Origin: a bacterium
Lineage (GTDB): Bacteria; Cyanobacteriota; Vampirovibrionia; Gastranaerophilales; Gastranaerophilaceae
Direction: 5' to 3'
DNA: 11,151 nt
NCBI GenBank assembly: GCA_017477685.1
Contig: JAFUUT010000087.1
Location: forward strand, 1 to 11,151
Positions within the stretch are counted from its first letter, which is position 1, and every line of letters starts with the position of its first letter. The notes beneath the pieces were generated by a model that was given only the letters and a program-made list of their open reading frames with translations, made no database searches and was not told the DNA's origin. Both the position numbers and the translations under genes were made by a program. This document shows, piece by piece, positions 1-7,486 of this stretch.

Positions 1-532
1 GCGCTATTATATCCTTTAAAACGGTTGTTCCAAAGCCTTTTATTCCATATGAGCCATCATCTGTTGTCATATACAATTCGGTACAAGCATTCTTCATTTT
101 GTCTTCCCAAAACAATAAATCTTTTGTTCTAGCTCCGGAAATCATATAAACCTTATTACCTGCATCTTTTAATGCTTTTGAAATTAAATAACAAGGAGCG
201 GCACCATATCCTCCGGCAACACAAACAGCCGTACCATAATTTTTAATTTCGGTTGGCTTACCTAAAGGCCCGACGATATCAACAAGTTCATCTCCGATAT
301 TAAGTTGGGCAAGTTTTTTTGTTGAATAACCGACAGCCATAAACACAAGAGTCAAAACACCTTTTTCTTTATCAACATCTGCAATTGTTAAAGGAACTCT
401 TTCCCCTTCTTCTTCAACTCTGAATATAATAAATTGTCCTGCTTTGGCATTCCGCACAACATAAGGAGCATCTATAGATATCTCATATTGATTCGGACAT
501 ATTTCTTTTTTTGATAGGATTTTATAACCCAT
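1..532 (-). CDS. NfnA/SudB-like ferredoxin-NADP+ reductase subunit alpha (partial)
   Basis: I read this gene directly from the minus strand: 177 codons from the ATG at 532, then the window ends. The product resembles the FAD/NAD(P)-binding subunit of the NADH-dependent ferredoxin:NADP+ oxidoreductase / sulfide dehydrogenase family, which is related to dihydroorotate dehydrogenase electron-transfer subunits. Visible are an N-terminal ferredoxin-reductase beta-barrel (about residues 1-90) with the flavin-contact stretch ERVPLTIAD, the VGPLGKPTEI segment at the domain boundary, a glycine-rich nucleotide loop (AGGYGAAPCY, about residues 108-117), and the family motifs GARTKDLL and TTDDGSYG. Family members are about 280 residues, so roughly the last 100, including the cysteines of the 2Fe-2S cluster, lie outside the window. 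A GGGAG ribosome-binding site sits 7 bases before the ATG. In this family a glutamate synthase-like NfnB/GltA subunit often follows; that cannot be seen here. The family call is secure; the physiological partner is inferred. Confidence 0.85.
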   Translation of the reverse strand, partial: MGYKILSKKEICPNQYEISIDAPYVVRNAKAGQFIIFRVEEEGERVPLTIADVDKEKGVLTLVFMAVGYSTKKLAQLNIGDELVDIVGPLGKPTEIKNYGTAVCVAGGYGAAPCYLISKALKDAGNKVYMISGARTKDLLFWEDKMKNACTELYMTTDDGSYGIKGFGTTVLKDIIA

Positions 533-607
533 TTATGCTCTCCCTGACTAAACTAATTATAATATATTATTTAAGTAATTGTAAAATATATTTACAAGAT
601 ATAAGCC

Positions 608-636
608 ATTATAACCCGAAATCCAATAAATTTCAA
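608..636 (-). promoter_or_regulatory. Sigma-70-type promoter for the NfnA-like gene
   Basis: On the minus strand, a TTGAAA -35 box (631-636) and a TATAAT -10 box (608-613) are separated by exactly 17 bases, close to consensus. It lies downstream of the flotillin terminator and points at the reductase gene, leaving a leader of about 70 bases. A second TATAAT nearer the gene (about 555-560), with TTTACA 18 bases upstream, is an alternative. Confidence 0.7.
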
Positions 637-668
637 TAAAAAGCGGTATCCTTTTTCAAGAATACCGC
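636..668 (-). terminator. Rho-independent terminator after flotillin
   Basis: A 7-bp G+C-containing stem (GCGGTAT at 643-649 with ATACCGC at 662-668) is extended inward by CTT/AAG past one mismatch and closed by a four-base loop. On the minus strand it is followed directly by TTTTTATT. It lies about 20 bases past the flotillin stop codon. The U-run end abuts the -35 box of the next gene's promoter. Confidence 0.85.
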
Positions 669-689
669 CTTTTACATTTTATATATTAA

Positions 690-2117
690 CTATTTTTCTT
701 TCTTTTCTGATTTAGCTTCTTTTACAGGAGCTGCCGCAACTGTTTCAAGACCGCTATCAACTTTACCCAAAACTTGAGGAAGTTCTATACCGGCTTGATT
801 AGCCAAATCATGCATTGCAGGAAGTGATTTAATCAAATCCTTCATAAAGTTTGCTGTAGTTGAACCGTTTGCAGAACCTGCACCACCGTCCCAAACAGTA
901 ATTTTATCAAATTTGATATTCTTAATTGCTTCAACTTGTTTAGAAACGATATCTTGAACTTTTTCAATCATCAAGAAGCTTGTTGCAATTTCCGGTCTGT
1001 TATTAGAAATTCTGACAAGTTCGGCATAACCTTTTGCTTTTGCTTCAAGTACAGCCTTAACACCTTCTGCTTCCGCAAAATATTTTGCTTTAATAGCATC
1101 AGCTTGACCTTGAGCGACTCTACGAAGTTTTTCAGCTTCAGCATCAGCTTCAACTTGTATTTTCAATTTTTCAACTTCTTTTCTTGCAAGTTCTTCTTTT
1201 TTCAATTTAGCTTCTTCTTGTTCTTTTTGAGCCATCAAGACATCTCTTTGAGCGTTAGCTTTTGCAACTTCCCCTTCTTTAAACGCACTTGCCTGTTTTA
1301 CTGCTAAAGTTGCGTTGTATTCAGCAATATTTGCTTTTGCAATGTTTTCACCTTCAACCGCTTGTGCTTCAAGTTCTGCTGTTTTAATTCTCTGCTCTCT
1401 ATTAGCATTTGTTCTACCAATTTCTGTCATTGCAGATTGTTGAGCAACCTGTACTTCTTTTTCTTTATTTGCTTCAGCTTCACCGACAGCACCGAGTTTT
1501 TCTTGTTGAGCAACTTCAACCTTTGCTTTGTTAATTGCTTCTGCTGCCGCTTTTCTACCGATAGCATCAATATATCCCGATTCATCCGTAATATCTTTTA
1601 TGTTTACGTTAATAATTTCAAGACCGATTTTTTTCAACTCTGTATTGACGTTTGCGTTAATTTGTTCTAAGAATTTTTCACGGTCTTGGTTAATTTCTTC
1701 AATCGATAATGTTGCAATCGCAAGACGCAATTGACCAAGAATAATATCACTGGCCTGAGTTATAACCTCAGCTCTTGATAAGCCTAACAGACGTTCTGCA
1801 GCATTTATCATAATGGTTGGTTCTGTTGAAACACCAAATGTAAATGTTGACGGAACCGCTACACGAATATTACCTTTAGAAAGTGCACCTTTAAGGTCAA
1901 TATCGGGTGTCATCGGTTCAAGTGATAAGACACCATAATCCTGAATTAATGGGATGATAAATGTACCACCGCCGTGAACACATTTTGCAGTCCTTTCTCC
2001 GCCTGTTTTACCGTAAACTACAATAATTTTGTTTGATGGGCATCTTTTATATTGGTTCGCAATAAATACAAAAACTGCGACCAGTATCAATGCACCTGCT
2101 ACAATAACCGGGAACAT
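690..2117 (-). CDS. floT: Flotillin-like SPFH/band-7 membrane scaffold protein
   Basis: The 475-residue product has the flotillin layout: an N-terminal hydrophobic anchor (about residues 2-21), an SPFH/PHB domain (about 24-190, with YGKTGGERTAKCVHGGGTFIIPLIQ near its start), then a long Ala/Glu/Lys-rich coiled coil (about 190-370) with the EAEA-type repeats of flotillins, and a C-terminal region with a Gly/Ser/Asn-rich turn near 411-420 and a basic tail. Flotillins oligomerise on the inner face of the cytoplasmic membrane and mark functional microdomains. An AAGGAG site precedes the ATG with 8 bases of spacing. An NfeD-like gene lies 27 bases upstream, the same pairing as yuaF-floT (yuaG) in Bacillus subtilis, which supports FloT/YqiK-type rather than FloA-type flotillin. 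It ends the rel operon and is followed by a strong terminator. The family is certain; the exact symbol is by analogy. Confidence 0.92.
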   Translation of the reverse strand: MFPVIVAGALILVAVFVFIANQYKRCPSNKIIVVYGKTGGERTAKCVHGGGTFIIPLIQDYGVLSLEPMTPDIDLKGALSKGNIRVAVPSTFTFGVSTEPTIMINAAERLLGLSRAEVITQASDIILGQLRLAIATLSIEEINQDREKFLEQINANVNTELKKIGLEIINVNIKDITDESGYIDAIGRKAAAEAINKAKVEVAQQEKLGAVGEAEANKEKEVQVAQQSAMTEIGRTNANREQRIKTAELEAQAVEGENIAKANIAEYNATLAVKQASAFKEGEVAKANAQRDVLMAQKEQEEAKLKKEELARKEVEKLKIQVEADAEAEKLRRVAQGQADAIKAKYFAEAEGVKAVLEAKAKGYAELVRISNNRPEIATSFLMIEKVQDIVSKQVEAIKNIKFDKITVWDGGAGSANGSTTANFMKDLIKSLPAMHDLANQAGIELPQVLGKVDSGLETVAAAPVKEAKSEKKEK

Positions 2118-2144
2118 AATTTTTCTCCTTCCTTTACTTAATTA

Positions 2145-2714
2145 TTATGCTTCTGTATATTTTTCTACTTCTAAAATATTGTCCTTAATACCCGTAACCT
2201 TAATTACTTCAAAAGAATGTATCTCTTCATCCGTAATGTTACGAGCATCTGCAATTGTTAATTGACCGGAAATATCTATTTCTACCTTTCCGCTTCCCTG
2301 AGGGGCAAAATTTGTATATGCTTTTCCGGTAGTTCCGATTGCGGTTGCTTTATCTTTTTTGACATTTTTTTCAAGTTTTTTAGCTAAGAACATTAAATAT
2401 GCGCTTCCAAACATAAACAATAAACCGACACCCAAAGCACTGAGAATACAATATAATTGCGACAATTTATATTGTGTAGCCGCAGCATATCCCATCCAGC
2501 CAAAACCCATTAAAAATGCCAATAATGACTGCACAGAAATAAAATTAAACGAAGCGTCCGTATCTACTTCGGAATTAAAATCTGCATTTACTTCGGTATC
2601 TCCGCCAAATGTAACAAACAATATGAGTTTTATAACAAAACATATTGTTGAAAATAATGCAATGTTATAAAAAACTTGTGACATCGTATCAAGTGTAATT
2701 CCATGAAAAATCAT
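2145..2714 (-). CDS. NfeD-like (YuaF-type) membrane protein, flotillin partner
   Basis: The 189-residue protein has three predicted membrane segments (about residues 14-36, 58-80 and 86-110), an acidic Asp/Glu-rich loop between the first two (38-55), a short basic stretch (111-123), and a soluble C-terminal domain of about 65 residues. That domain has alternating beta-type hydrophobics and the segment GSGKVEIDISGQLTIADARN (140-159), which fits the OB-fold of NfeD-family proteins. Members of this family are commonly encoded next to SPFH genes and are thought to act with flotillin at the membrane; B. subtilis YuaF (about 174 residues) is the closest analogue in layout. It is not a protease-fused long NfeD. 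The gene starts 16 bases after the rel stop codon, has GGAG 6 bases before its ATG, and lies 27 bases before flotillin, so all three are probably co-transcribed. Confidence 0.8.
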   Translation of the reverse strand: MIFHGITLDTMSQVFYNIALFSTICFVIKLILFVTFGGDTEVNADFNSEVDTDASFNFISVQSLLAFLMGFGWMGYAAATQYKLSQLYCILSALGVGLLFMFGSAYLMFLAKKLEKNVKKDKATAIGTTGKAYTNFAPQGSGKVEIDISGQLTIADARNITDEEIHSFEVIKVTGIKDNILEVEKYTEA

Positions 2715-2730
2715 TTTACTCTCCTTTTAT

Positions 2731-4926
2731 TTACTTTCTTTTTGTACTTTTCTTTTGAGGTTTATTACCTGAGGTGTTTTTAATCATACTTGCCGAGGTT
2801 TGAATACGTTTTACACTGTACACATCAGGCAAAGCTTGAATACTGTTTATTACTTTTTTCAAGGTGTCAACATTATCTAATTGAATACCAATCTCAATAA
2901 TACCAACGTGATTTTTAGTTTTGATATTTGCATTAACAATATTGGTATTGTTATCGGAAACTGCGGCTATAACATCTTTTAAAAGTCCCAATTTTTCTGC
3001 CGTTTCAATTCTTATGGTTGTGGTATATGTTTTATTGGTATTAACACCTGCCCAACGGACATCCATAAGCCTTTCAGGGGGAATTGTTTCTAATGTTTTG
3101 CAATCCGCCCTGTGAACTGTTACACCTTTGTTCCTTGTAACAACACCCACTATCGGCTCACCCGGAATTGGAGAACAACATCTTGCAAATGAATATAACA
3201 TTCCTTCCAGCCCGATAATATCTTTGTCAGACGCCTTTTTAGACGAATGATGGAATGAATCTTCACGATGATGTTCTTCCGGCTTTTTCAACTTGTTTGT
3301 AATCTTATTTAGAGTTGTTTCGCCATAACCCAAAGCTGCAAATAAATCGTCCGCAGACTCATAATTCATTATTTTTGCGACTTTATCAAATTCACCCTGT
3401 TTTACATATTCATCAAAAACAGATTTGGTAAGCTCATGTTCAAGATTTGCTTTCCCAAGATTGATATGTTCATCTCGTTTATTCTTTTTGAACCATTGTT
3501 TAATCTTTGAAGATGCCTGTTTAGTTACAACAAAAGTCAACCAATCAAGACGGGGAGCCGGAGTTTTGGAAGTCAATACTTCAACTATATCTCCGTTATT
3601 TAATTTTGTACTCAAAGGTACTATACGTCCGTTTATCAACGCTCCGACCGTTTTGTGACCGACGTCGGTATGAATTCTGTACGCAAAATCAATTGGAGTT
3701 GCATCTTTTGGAAAATCATAGATATCCCCGTTTGGGGTGAAGGCAAAAACCTGATCCGAAAATAAATCTAATTTTACACTGCTGACATAATCTTTCGCAT
3801 TCTTCATGTCTTTTTCATATTCTACAAGTTTATGCAGCCAAGAGAATTGTTTGTCTGTTGTGTTGTCTGCTTTTTGAGAACCTTTTTCTTTATATCTCCA
3901 ATGAGCAGCAATACCATATTCCGCAGTTTTGTGCATTTCCCAAGTTCTGATTTGAACTTCCAAAGGCTTCAAACGAGGACCGATAACAGAAGTATGCAAA
4001 GATTGGTACATATTACCTTTAGGCATCGCAATATAATCTTTAAATCTTCCAGGAATCGGTTTGAATTGTGAGTGAATGATACCCAAAACTTCATAACATT
4101 CTTTTATATTGTCCACAATTACACGTACAGCAGTAACATCATACAGGTCATTGAATGTTATATTCTGACGTTTCATTTTTGCATAGATACTGTAATAATG
4201 TTTTGCTCTTCCTGTTATTTGAGCTTTTATACCGCTTTTTTCAACATCTTTTGATATTTTATTGATTAATTCATTAACAGTCTCTTCTCTATCCGCCTTT
4301 GTTTGAGCAACAAGCTGGGCGATTTCATAGTATTTTTCCGGTTCTAAATATTTTAGCGATAAATCTTCTAACTCTGCTTTTATTTTATAAATACCAAGAC
4401 GATTCGCTAAAGGAGCAAAAATTTCTAAAGTTTCTTGAGCAATTTTTTTCTGCTTAGCAGCCTCCATAAAGTTCAGAGTTCGCATATTGTGTAGTCTGTC
4501 TGCGAGTTTTAAAAATATAACCCTGATGTCATTTGCCATAGCAATAAAAAGCCGCCTGAAATTCTCTGCCTGACGTTCTTCTTTCGACTTGAACTGCAAT
4601 TTACCAAGTTTTGTAACCCCTTGAACGAGATTTAAAACATCATCTCCAAATTTTTCCTTAATCAATTCAGGAGAAGTGTCCGTATCCTCCAACACATCAT
4701 GCAAAAATGCCGCCATTAAAGTATGTGTATCAGCCTCTAAATTTGCTAAAATTTTTGCAACCTCAACCGGATGAATTATATACGGCTCTCCTGAAACCCT
4801 AAATTGTCCGGCATGAGTTTTTTTTGCAAACTTATATGCCCTTTCGACTAATGCAATATCTTCGGGAGTATGCCCTTGATTTTCAAGGGTTTCCTTTATT
4901 TGTTTGAACGATTCTATGTCTGACAT
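2731..4926 (-). CDS. rel: Bifunctional (p)ppGpp synthetase/hydrolase (RelA/SpoT homologue)
   Basis: This 731-residue long RSH protein has the full domain series. The hydrolase HD domain (about 30-180) keeps H52 (IHP), the HDVLED motif with H76-D77 and E80-D81, and RLHN (144-147). The synthetase domain (about 225-345) keeps R240/K242 (GRAKHYYS), D263 (LYDVTAVR), Y307 (YQSLHT) and E323 (EVQIRT). The RFKD motif (294-297) is the form of bifunctional enzymes rather than the EXDD form of synthetase-only RelA. TGS spans about 387-453, an alpha-helical region follows, a conserved-cysteine zinc-finger-like module (ARCCSPIPGEP, 581-591, through HRADC, 605-609) comes next, and an ACT domain (634-710) precedes a basic tail. 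All catalytic residues checked are present, so it should both make and degrade the alarmone. The start is the only sensible Met, but no Shine-Dalgarno sequence precedes it and the upstream DNA is an unusual palindrome. It heads a likely operon with nfeD-like and flotillin genes. Confidence 0.96.
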   Translation of the reverse strand: MSDIESFKQIKETLENQGHTPEDIALVERAYKFAKKTHAGQFRVSGEPYIIHPVEVAKILANLEADTHTLMAAFLHDVLEDTDTSPELIKEKFGDDVLNLVQGVTKLGKLQFKSKEERQAENFRRLFIAMANDIRVIFLKLADRLHNMRTLNFMEAAKQKKIAQETLEIFAPLANRLGIYKIKAELEDLSLKYLEPEKYYEIAQLVAQTKADREETVNELINKISKDVEKSGIKAQITGRAKHYYSIYAKMKRQNITFNDLYDVTAVRVIVDNIKECYEVLGIIHSQFKPIPGRFKDYIAMPKGNMYQSLHTSVIGPRLKPLEVQIRTWEMHKTAEYGIAAHWRYKEKGSQKADNTTDKQFSWLHKLVEYEKDMKNAKDYVSSVKLDLFSDQVFAFTPNGDIYDFPKDATPIDFAYRIHTDVGHKTVGALINGRIVPLSTKLNNGDIVEVLTSKTPAPRLDWLTFVVTKQASSKIKQWFKKNKRDEHINLGKANLEHELTKSVFDEYVKQGEFDKVAKIMNYESADDLFAALGYGETTLNKITNKLKKPEEHHREDSFHHSSKKASDKDIIGLEGMLYSFARCCSPIPGEPIVGVVTRNKGVTVHRADCKTLETIPPERLMDVRWAGVNTNKTYTTTIRIETAEKLGLLKDVIAAVSDNNTNIVNANIKTKNHVGIIEIGIQLDNVDTLKKVINSIQALPDVYSVKRIQTSASMIKNTSGNKPQKKSTKRK

Positions 4927-4958
4927 AACATAACAATAATATATATTATAGTTATGTT
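4927..4958. promoter_or_regulatory. 32-bp near-perfect palindrome abutting the rel start codon
   Basis: The outer arms AACATAAC (4927-4934) and GTTATGTT (4951-4958) are perfect complements, and the 16 AT-only bases between them are also self-complementary except for one A/A pair (4935/4950). The centre is at 4942/4943. On the minus strand it contains a TATAAT (4945-4950) about 18 bases before the ATG, without a convincing -35 box. It could be an operator overlapping the rel promoter or a 5'-leader hairpin that controls rel translation. The dyad is directly seen; the role is inferred. Confidence 0.5.
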
Positions 4959-5013
4959 TTTCAATAATATTCGAAAAATTTCGTATAAAAATATTAGTCA
5001 GAACAGATAAACA

Positions 5014-5511
5014 TTAATTGTTTTCTTCAGATTTTCCATGATGCTCAAAATCAGCATTCGCTCCATCCAAATCTCCAATATGAAGCTTTAAACCGGCACG
5101 CATATAATAAGCGGAAATATTGTCAGGATCAAGCTCGATTGCCTTGTTATAATCGGCTAATGCACCGTCATAATCGTCAAGTTCGTACTTACAAACCCCG
5201 CGAAGTATATAACTCCCAACATTTTCAGGCAAAATTTCAATTGATTTTGAGAAATTTTCAACAGCCTCTTTTTTATTTCCCAAAGAACTTAGTGCCGTAC
5301 CTTTCCAATAATATAAATAAGCATTTTCAGGATACTTTAAAATGAATTCATCAGCCTTCTTCAATGCTGCATTATACTTACCATTATTGACCAGCATTCC
5401 TATTTCAGAAACAACTCTATCTTCATCAACAGTAGTTTTTGCACAAACCCCAAGAGAAGAAGAAAACATCAAACCGGCAAGCAATACAGAAACTAAGACA
5501 AATTTTTTCAT
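5014..5511 (-). CDS. Small secreted tetratricopeptide-repeat protein
   Basis: The 165-residue product starts with a classical signal peptide: MKK, a hydrophobic core (about 4-20), and a likely signal peptidase I site after VCA (24). C23 is preceded by LGV, a poor lipobox, so a lipoprotein is less likely. The mature part is made of TPR units: one degenerate (about 31-63) and three good ones (about 64-97, 98-131, 132-158), with typical signatures such as AYYMRAG and ALADYNKAIELDPDN. TPR arrays bind other proteins, so it is probably an adaptor outside the cytoplasmic membrane; its partner is unknown. AAGGAG lies 8 bases before the ATG. It is divergent from def and 87 bases upstream of rel on the same strand; no strong terminator separates them, so some read-through into rel is possible. 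Confidence 0.8.
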   Translation of the reverse strand: MKKFVLVSVLLAGLMFSSSLGVCAKTTVDEDRVVSEIGMLVNNGKYNAALKKADEFILKYPENAYLYYWKGTALSSLGNKKEAVENFSKSIEILPENVGSYILRGVCKYELDDYDGALADYNKAIELDPDNISAYYMRAGLKLHIGDLDGANADFEHHGKSEENN

Positions 5512-5544
5512 TTTAATTTCTCCTTGAAACTACAACCCGAACTA

Positions 5545-5553
5545 ATTATAACA
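5545..5553 (-). promoter_or_regulatory. Extended -10 promoter for the TPR gene
   Basis: On the minus strand the sequence TGTTATAAT gives a perfect -10 hexamer (5545-5550) preceded by the TGn extension (5551-5553). The -35 region, 17 bases upstream (TGGTTA), is poor, as is usual for extended -10 promoters. The predicted transcript start is about 25 bases upstream of the ATG. Confidence 0.55.
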
Positions 5554-5591
5554 TACTTCTAAACCAATAACCAGTCATGTATAAACATTTA

Positions 5592-5620
5592 TTGCAAAGG
5601 CACAAAATTTATAGTACTAT
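5592..5620 (+). promoter_or_regulatory. Promoter for the def-fmt-aroH operon
   Basis: TTGCAA (5592-5597) and TACTAT (5615-5620) are spaced 17 bases apart on the plus strand, about 35 bases upstream of def. The -10 box lies in a perfect 10-bp palindrome, ATAGTACTAT (5611-5620). The divergent TPR promoter is about 40 bases away. Confidence 0.5.
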
Positions 5621-5654
5621 GATGATAGAAAACACGTATTGAGAAAGGTTTTAT

Positions 5655-6209
5655 ATGGCAATAAAAAAAGTATTACACTACGGGGAACCATCTCTTAGAG
5701 AGCCTTCTAAAGAGGTACATAAAGTTTCTAAAAAAATTACAACTTTAATACAAGATCTGTTTGATACAATGTATGCACAAAACGGTGTAGGTTTAGCAGC
5801 ACCGCAAATAGGCGTCAATCTGAGAGTTTTTGTTATTGATGCTTCTACAAAAGAAGAACCGCTTGATCCGATGGTATTTATTAATCCTAAAATTATTAAA
5901 AAAAGCGGCGCAGTAAAAAGCAACGAGGGTTGTTTGAGTTTTCCGGATGCGTACACAGATGTTGTAAGATACGAAAATGTTATGGTTAAAGCTATAAACG
6001 AAAATGGCAAACCGTTTGTTATGGAAGTTAAAGGAGGGAATCTTTTAGCAAGAGCCATTCAACACGAAAATGACCATTTGGACGGAATTTTGTTTATTGA
6101 CCACTGCATAAACAGATTTGAAGCTCAAGAAGTTTTGAAAAAATACAATCTCCCTGATTTAGACCCTGACAGACTTATAGATGAAGAGGAGTTAAAATCA
6201 CAAATATGA
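5655..6209 (+). CDS. def: Peptide deformylase
   Basis: The 184-residue enzyme removes the formyl group from the N-terminal methionine of nascent proteins as they leave the ribosome. All three family motifs are present: GVGLAAPQIG (44-53), EGCLSFP (91-97) with the metal-binding C93, and QHENDH (136-141) with metal ligands H137 and H141 and catalytic E138. LSFP replaces the more usual LSVP/LSIP, a mild variation. The length and position of the motifs are normal for a type 1 deformylase, with an acidic C-terminal tail (DPDRLIDEEE). GAGAAAGG lies 6 bases before the ATG. Its last four bases (ATGA) contain the start codon of fmt, so the two are translationally coupled: fmt adds the formyl group and def removes it. 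Confidence 0.97.
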   Translation: MAIKKVLHYGEPSLREPSKEVHKVSKKITTLIQDLFDTMYAQNGVGLAAPQIGVNLRVFVIDASTKEEPLDPMVFINPKIIKKSGAVKSNEGCLSFPDAYTDVVRYENVMVKAINENGKPFVMEVKGGNLLARAIQHENDHLDGILFIDHCINRFEAQEVLKKYNLPDLDPDRLIDEEELKSQI

Positions 6210-7120
6210 TAAATATTGTATTTTTCGGCACACCTGACATTGGTCTAAAATCATTAGATTATCTGAATAATTCAGACAAGATTAATGTATTGGCTGTTGT
6301 TACGCAACCGGACAAACCGGCAGGCAGAGGACACAAATTGCAAATGTCTCCTATAAAAAAATATGCACTTGAGCATAATATACCTATTTTTCAGCCAAAA
6401 TCAATCCGAAAAGAACCCGAAATTCAAGAAGAATTGAAAAAATTAAATCCTGACTTTTTTGTAACTTTTGCCTTCGGTCAAATTTTATCGCAAGAAGTTT
6501 TAGATATTCCAAAATATGAAACAATCAATCTTCACGCTTCACTCCTTCCAAAATACAGAGGAGCAAACCCTATTCAAAGAGCAATCATAAACGGAGACAA
6601 AGAAACCGGAATTTGCACAATGATAACTGAGTTGGGACTCGATTGCGGAGACATATGCCAAAAACTTGTTATACCGATTTCAGATACAATGAATTGCGAA
6701 CAATTGTGGAATGAAATCGGCGAAAAATCTCCGCAAATGCTTGAACAAACTCTGATAAAACTAAAAGCGGGTACACTAAAACCGGAAAAGCAATGTGAAG
6801 ACGGAGTATGTATGGCAAACAAACTCACAAAAGAAGAATGTGAAATTGACTGGAACAAAACGAACAATCAAGTTCACAATCTTGTTAGAGGAATTTGCAG
6901 AAGTCCCGGAGCATACTTTAAATTCCAAAATAAAATAATTAAAGTGATTGAAACAACACCAATAGACGGCAGCGGCAAGGCAGGAGAAATAATTGCGCAC
7001 TCAAAAGAAGGTGTAGATATTGCTTGTGCAAAAGGACTTGTAAGACTGGTTAAAGTAAAACCGGAAGGCAAAGGGGAAATGTTTGCTCGTGACTGGTATA
7101 ACGGGCTTCACAATATTTAA
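6206..7120 (+). CDS. fmt: Methionyl-tRNA formyltransferase
   Basis: The 304-residue enzyme transfers a formyl group from 10-formyl-tetrahydrofolate to the amino group of initiator Met-tRNA. The N-terminal Rossmann-like catalytic domain (about 1-190) has GTPDIG (8-13), VTQPDKPAGRG (32-42), the NLHASLLPKYRGANPI signature (108-123) with catalytic N108 and H110, and D146 in LGLDCGDI. The C-terminal beta-barrel (about 205-304), which contacts tRNA, has the usual R-x-x-x-P-G-A-Y-F element (RSPGAYF). The length is normal. The start overlaps the def stop codon by four bases (ATGA) and is followed 12 bases later by the aroH start. FVTFAFGQIL replaces the more common VAYGKILP-type stretch, within the expected range for the family. 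Confidence 0.97.
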   Translation: MINIVFFGTPDIGLKSLDYLNNSDKINVLAVVTQPDKPAGRGHKLQMSPIKKYALEHNIPIFQPKSIRKEPEIQEELKKLNPDFFVTFAFGQILSQEVLDIPKYETINLHASLLPKYRGANPIQRAIINGDKETGICTMITELGLDCGDICQKLVIPISDTMNCEQLWNEIGEKSPQMLEQTLIKLKAGTLKPEKQCEDGVCMANKLTKEECEIDWNKTNNQVHNLVRGICRSPGAYFKFQNKIIKVIETTPIDGSGKAGEIIAHSKEGVDIACAKGLVRLVKVKPEGKGEMFARDWYNGLHNI

Positions 7121-7132
7121 AAGGAGTTTAAT

Positions 7133-7483
7133 ATGGTTACAAAGGGCATCAGAGGAGCAATTACTGTAGACAACTGCACTAAAACTGCTTTAGAACGGGC
7201 AACAGTAGAACTGCTTAACACAATGGTCGAAGAAAATTCTATTAAAATCGACAACATTTCACATGTAATATTTACTACAACAAAAGACCTAAATGTCGAT
7301 TTCCCTGCAAAATACGCCAGAACTACACTTGGGTGGGATGAAGTTGCAATGATGTGCTTTCATGAACTTGATGTGCCAAATTCACTTGCAATGTGCCTTA
7401 GAGTTCTTATCGTTCTAAATTGCGAAGAAAACTTCAAACCAAAATTTGTTTACCTCAAAGGCGCAAAAGACTTAAGGAAATAA
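7133..7483 (+). CDS. aroH: Chorismate mutase, AroH type
   Basis: The 116-residue protein matches the small trimeric AroH-class chorismate mutase that converts chorismate to prephenate for phenylalanine and tyrosine synthesis. It aligns without gaps to the Bacillus subtilis enzyme over the active site: R7 (GIRGA), R63 with the preceding FPAKYAR stretch, C75, E78 (HELDV), R90 (CLRV) and a tyrosine at 107 (VYL) in the position of Y108. AroH-class enzymes occur in Bacilli and cyanobacteria, which is one reason for the suggested lineage. AAGGAG lies 6 bases before the ATG, 12 bases after fmt, so it is probably the third gene of the def operon. Coupling an aromatic-amino-acid step to formylation genes has no obvious metabolic logic. 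It ends 3 bases from the stop codon of the convergent gene, with no terminator between them. Confidence 0.95.
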   Translation: MVTKGIRGAITVDNCTKTALERATVELLNTMVEENSIKIDNISHVIFTTTKDLNVDFPAKYARTTLGWDEVAMMCFHELDVPNSLAMCLRVLIVLNCEENFKPKFVYLKGAKDLRK

Positions 7484-7486
7484 GAC

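Noticed and set aside
936..1670. Plus-strand open frames opposite flotillin
   Set aside because: Their Phe/Ser/Cys-rich translations are the antisense of the Lys/Glu/Ala coiled coil, with no domain or ribosome site. Flotillin is certain on the other strand.
4972..4983. CGAAA-AA-TTTCG hairpin as terminator of the TPR gene
   Set aside because: The stem has five pairs with only a two-base spacer, and no U-run follows. It is too weak to call.
5434..5511. Lipoprotein signal in the TPR protein
   Set aside because: C23 is preceded by LGV, and the residue before the cysteine should be Gly, Ala or Ser. A signal peptidase I site after VCA fits better.
5678..6058. Minus-strand open frame of 126 codons inside def
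   Set aside because: Def motifs are intact on the plus strand. The antisense frame has no ribosome site and no family resemblance.
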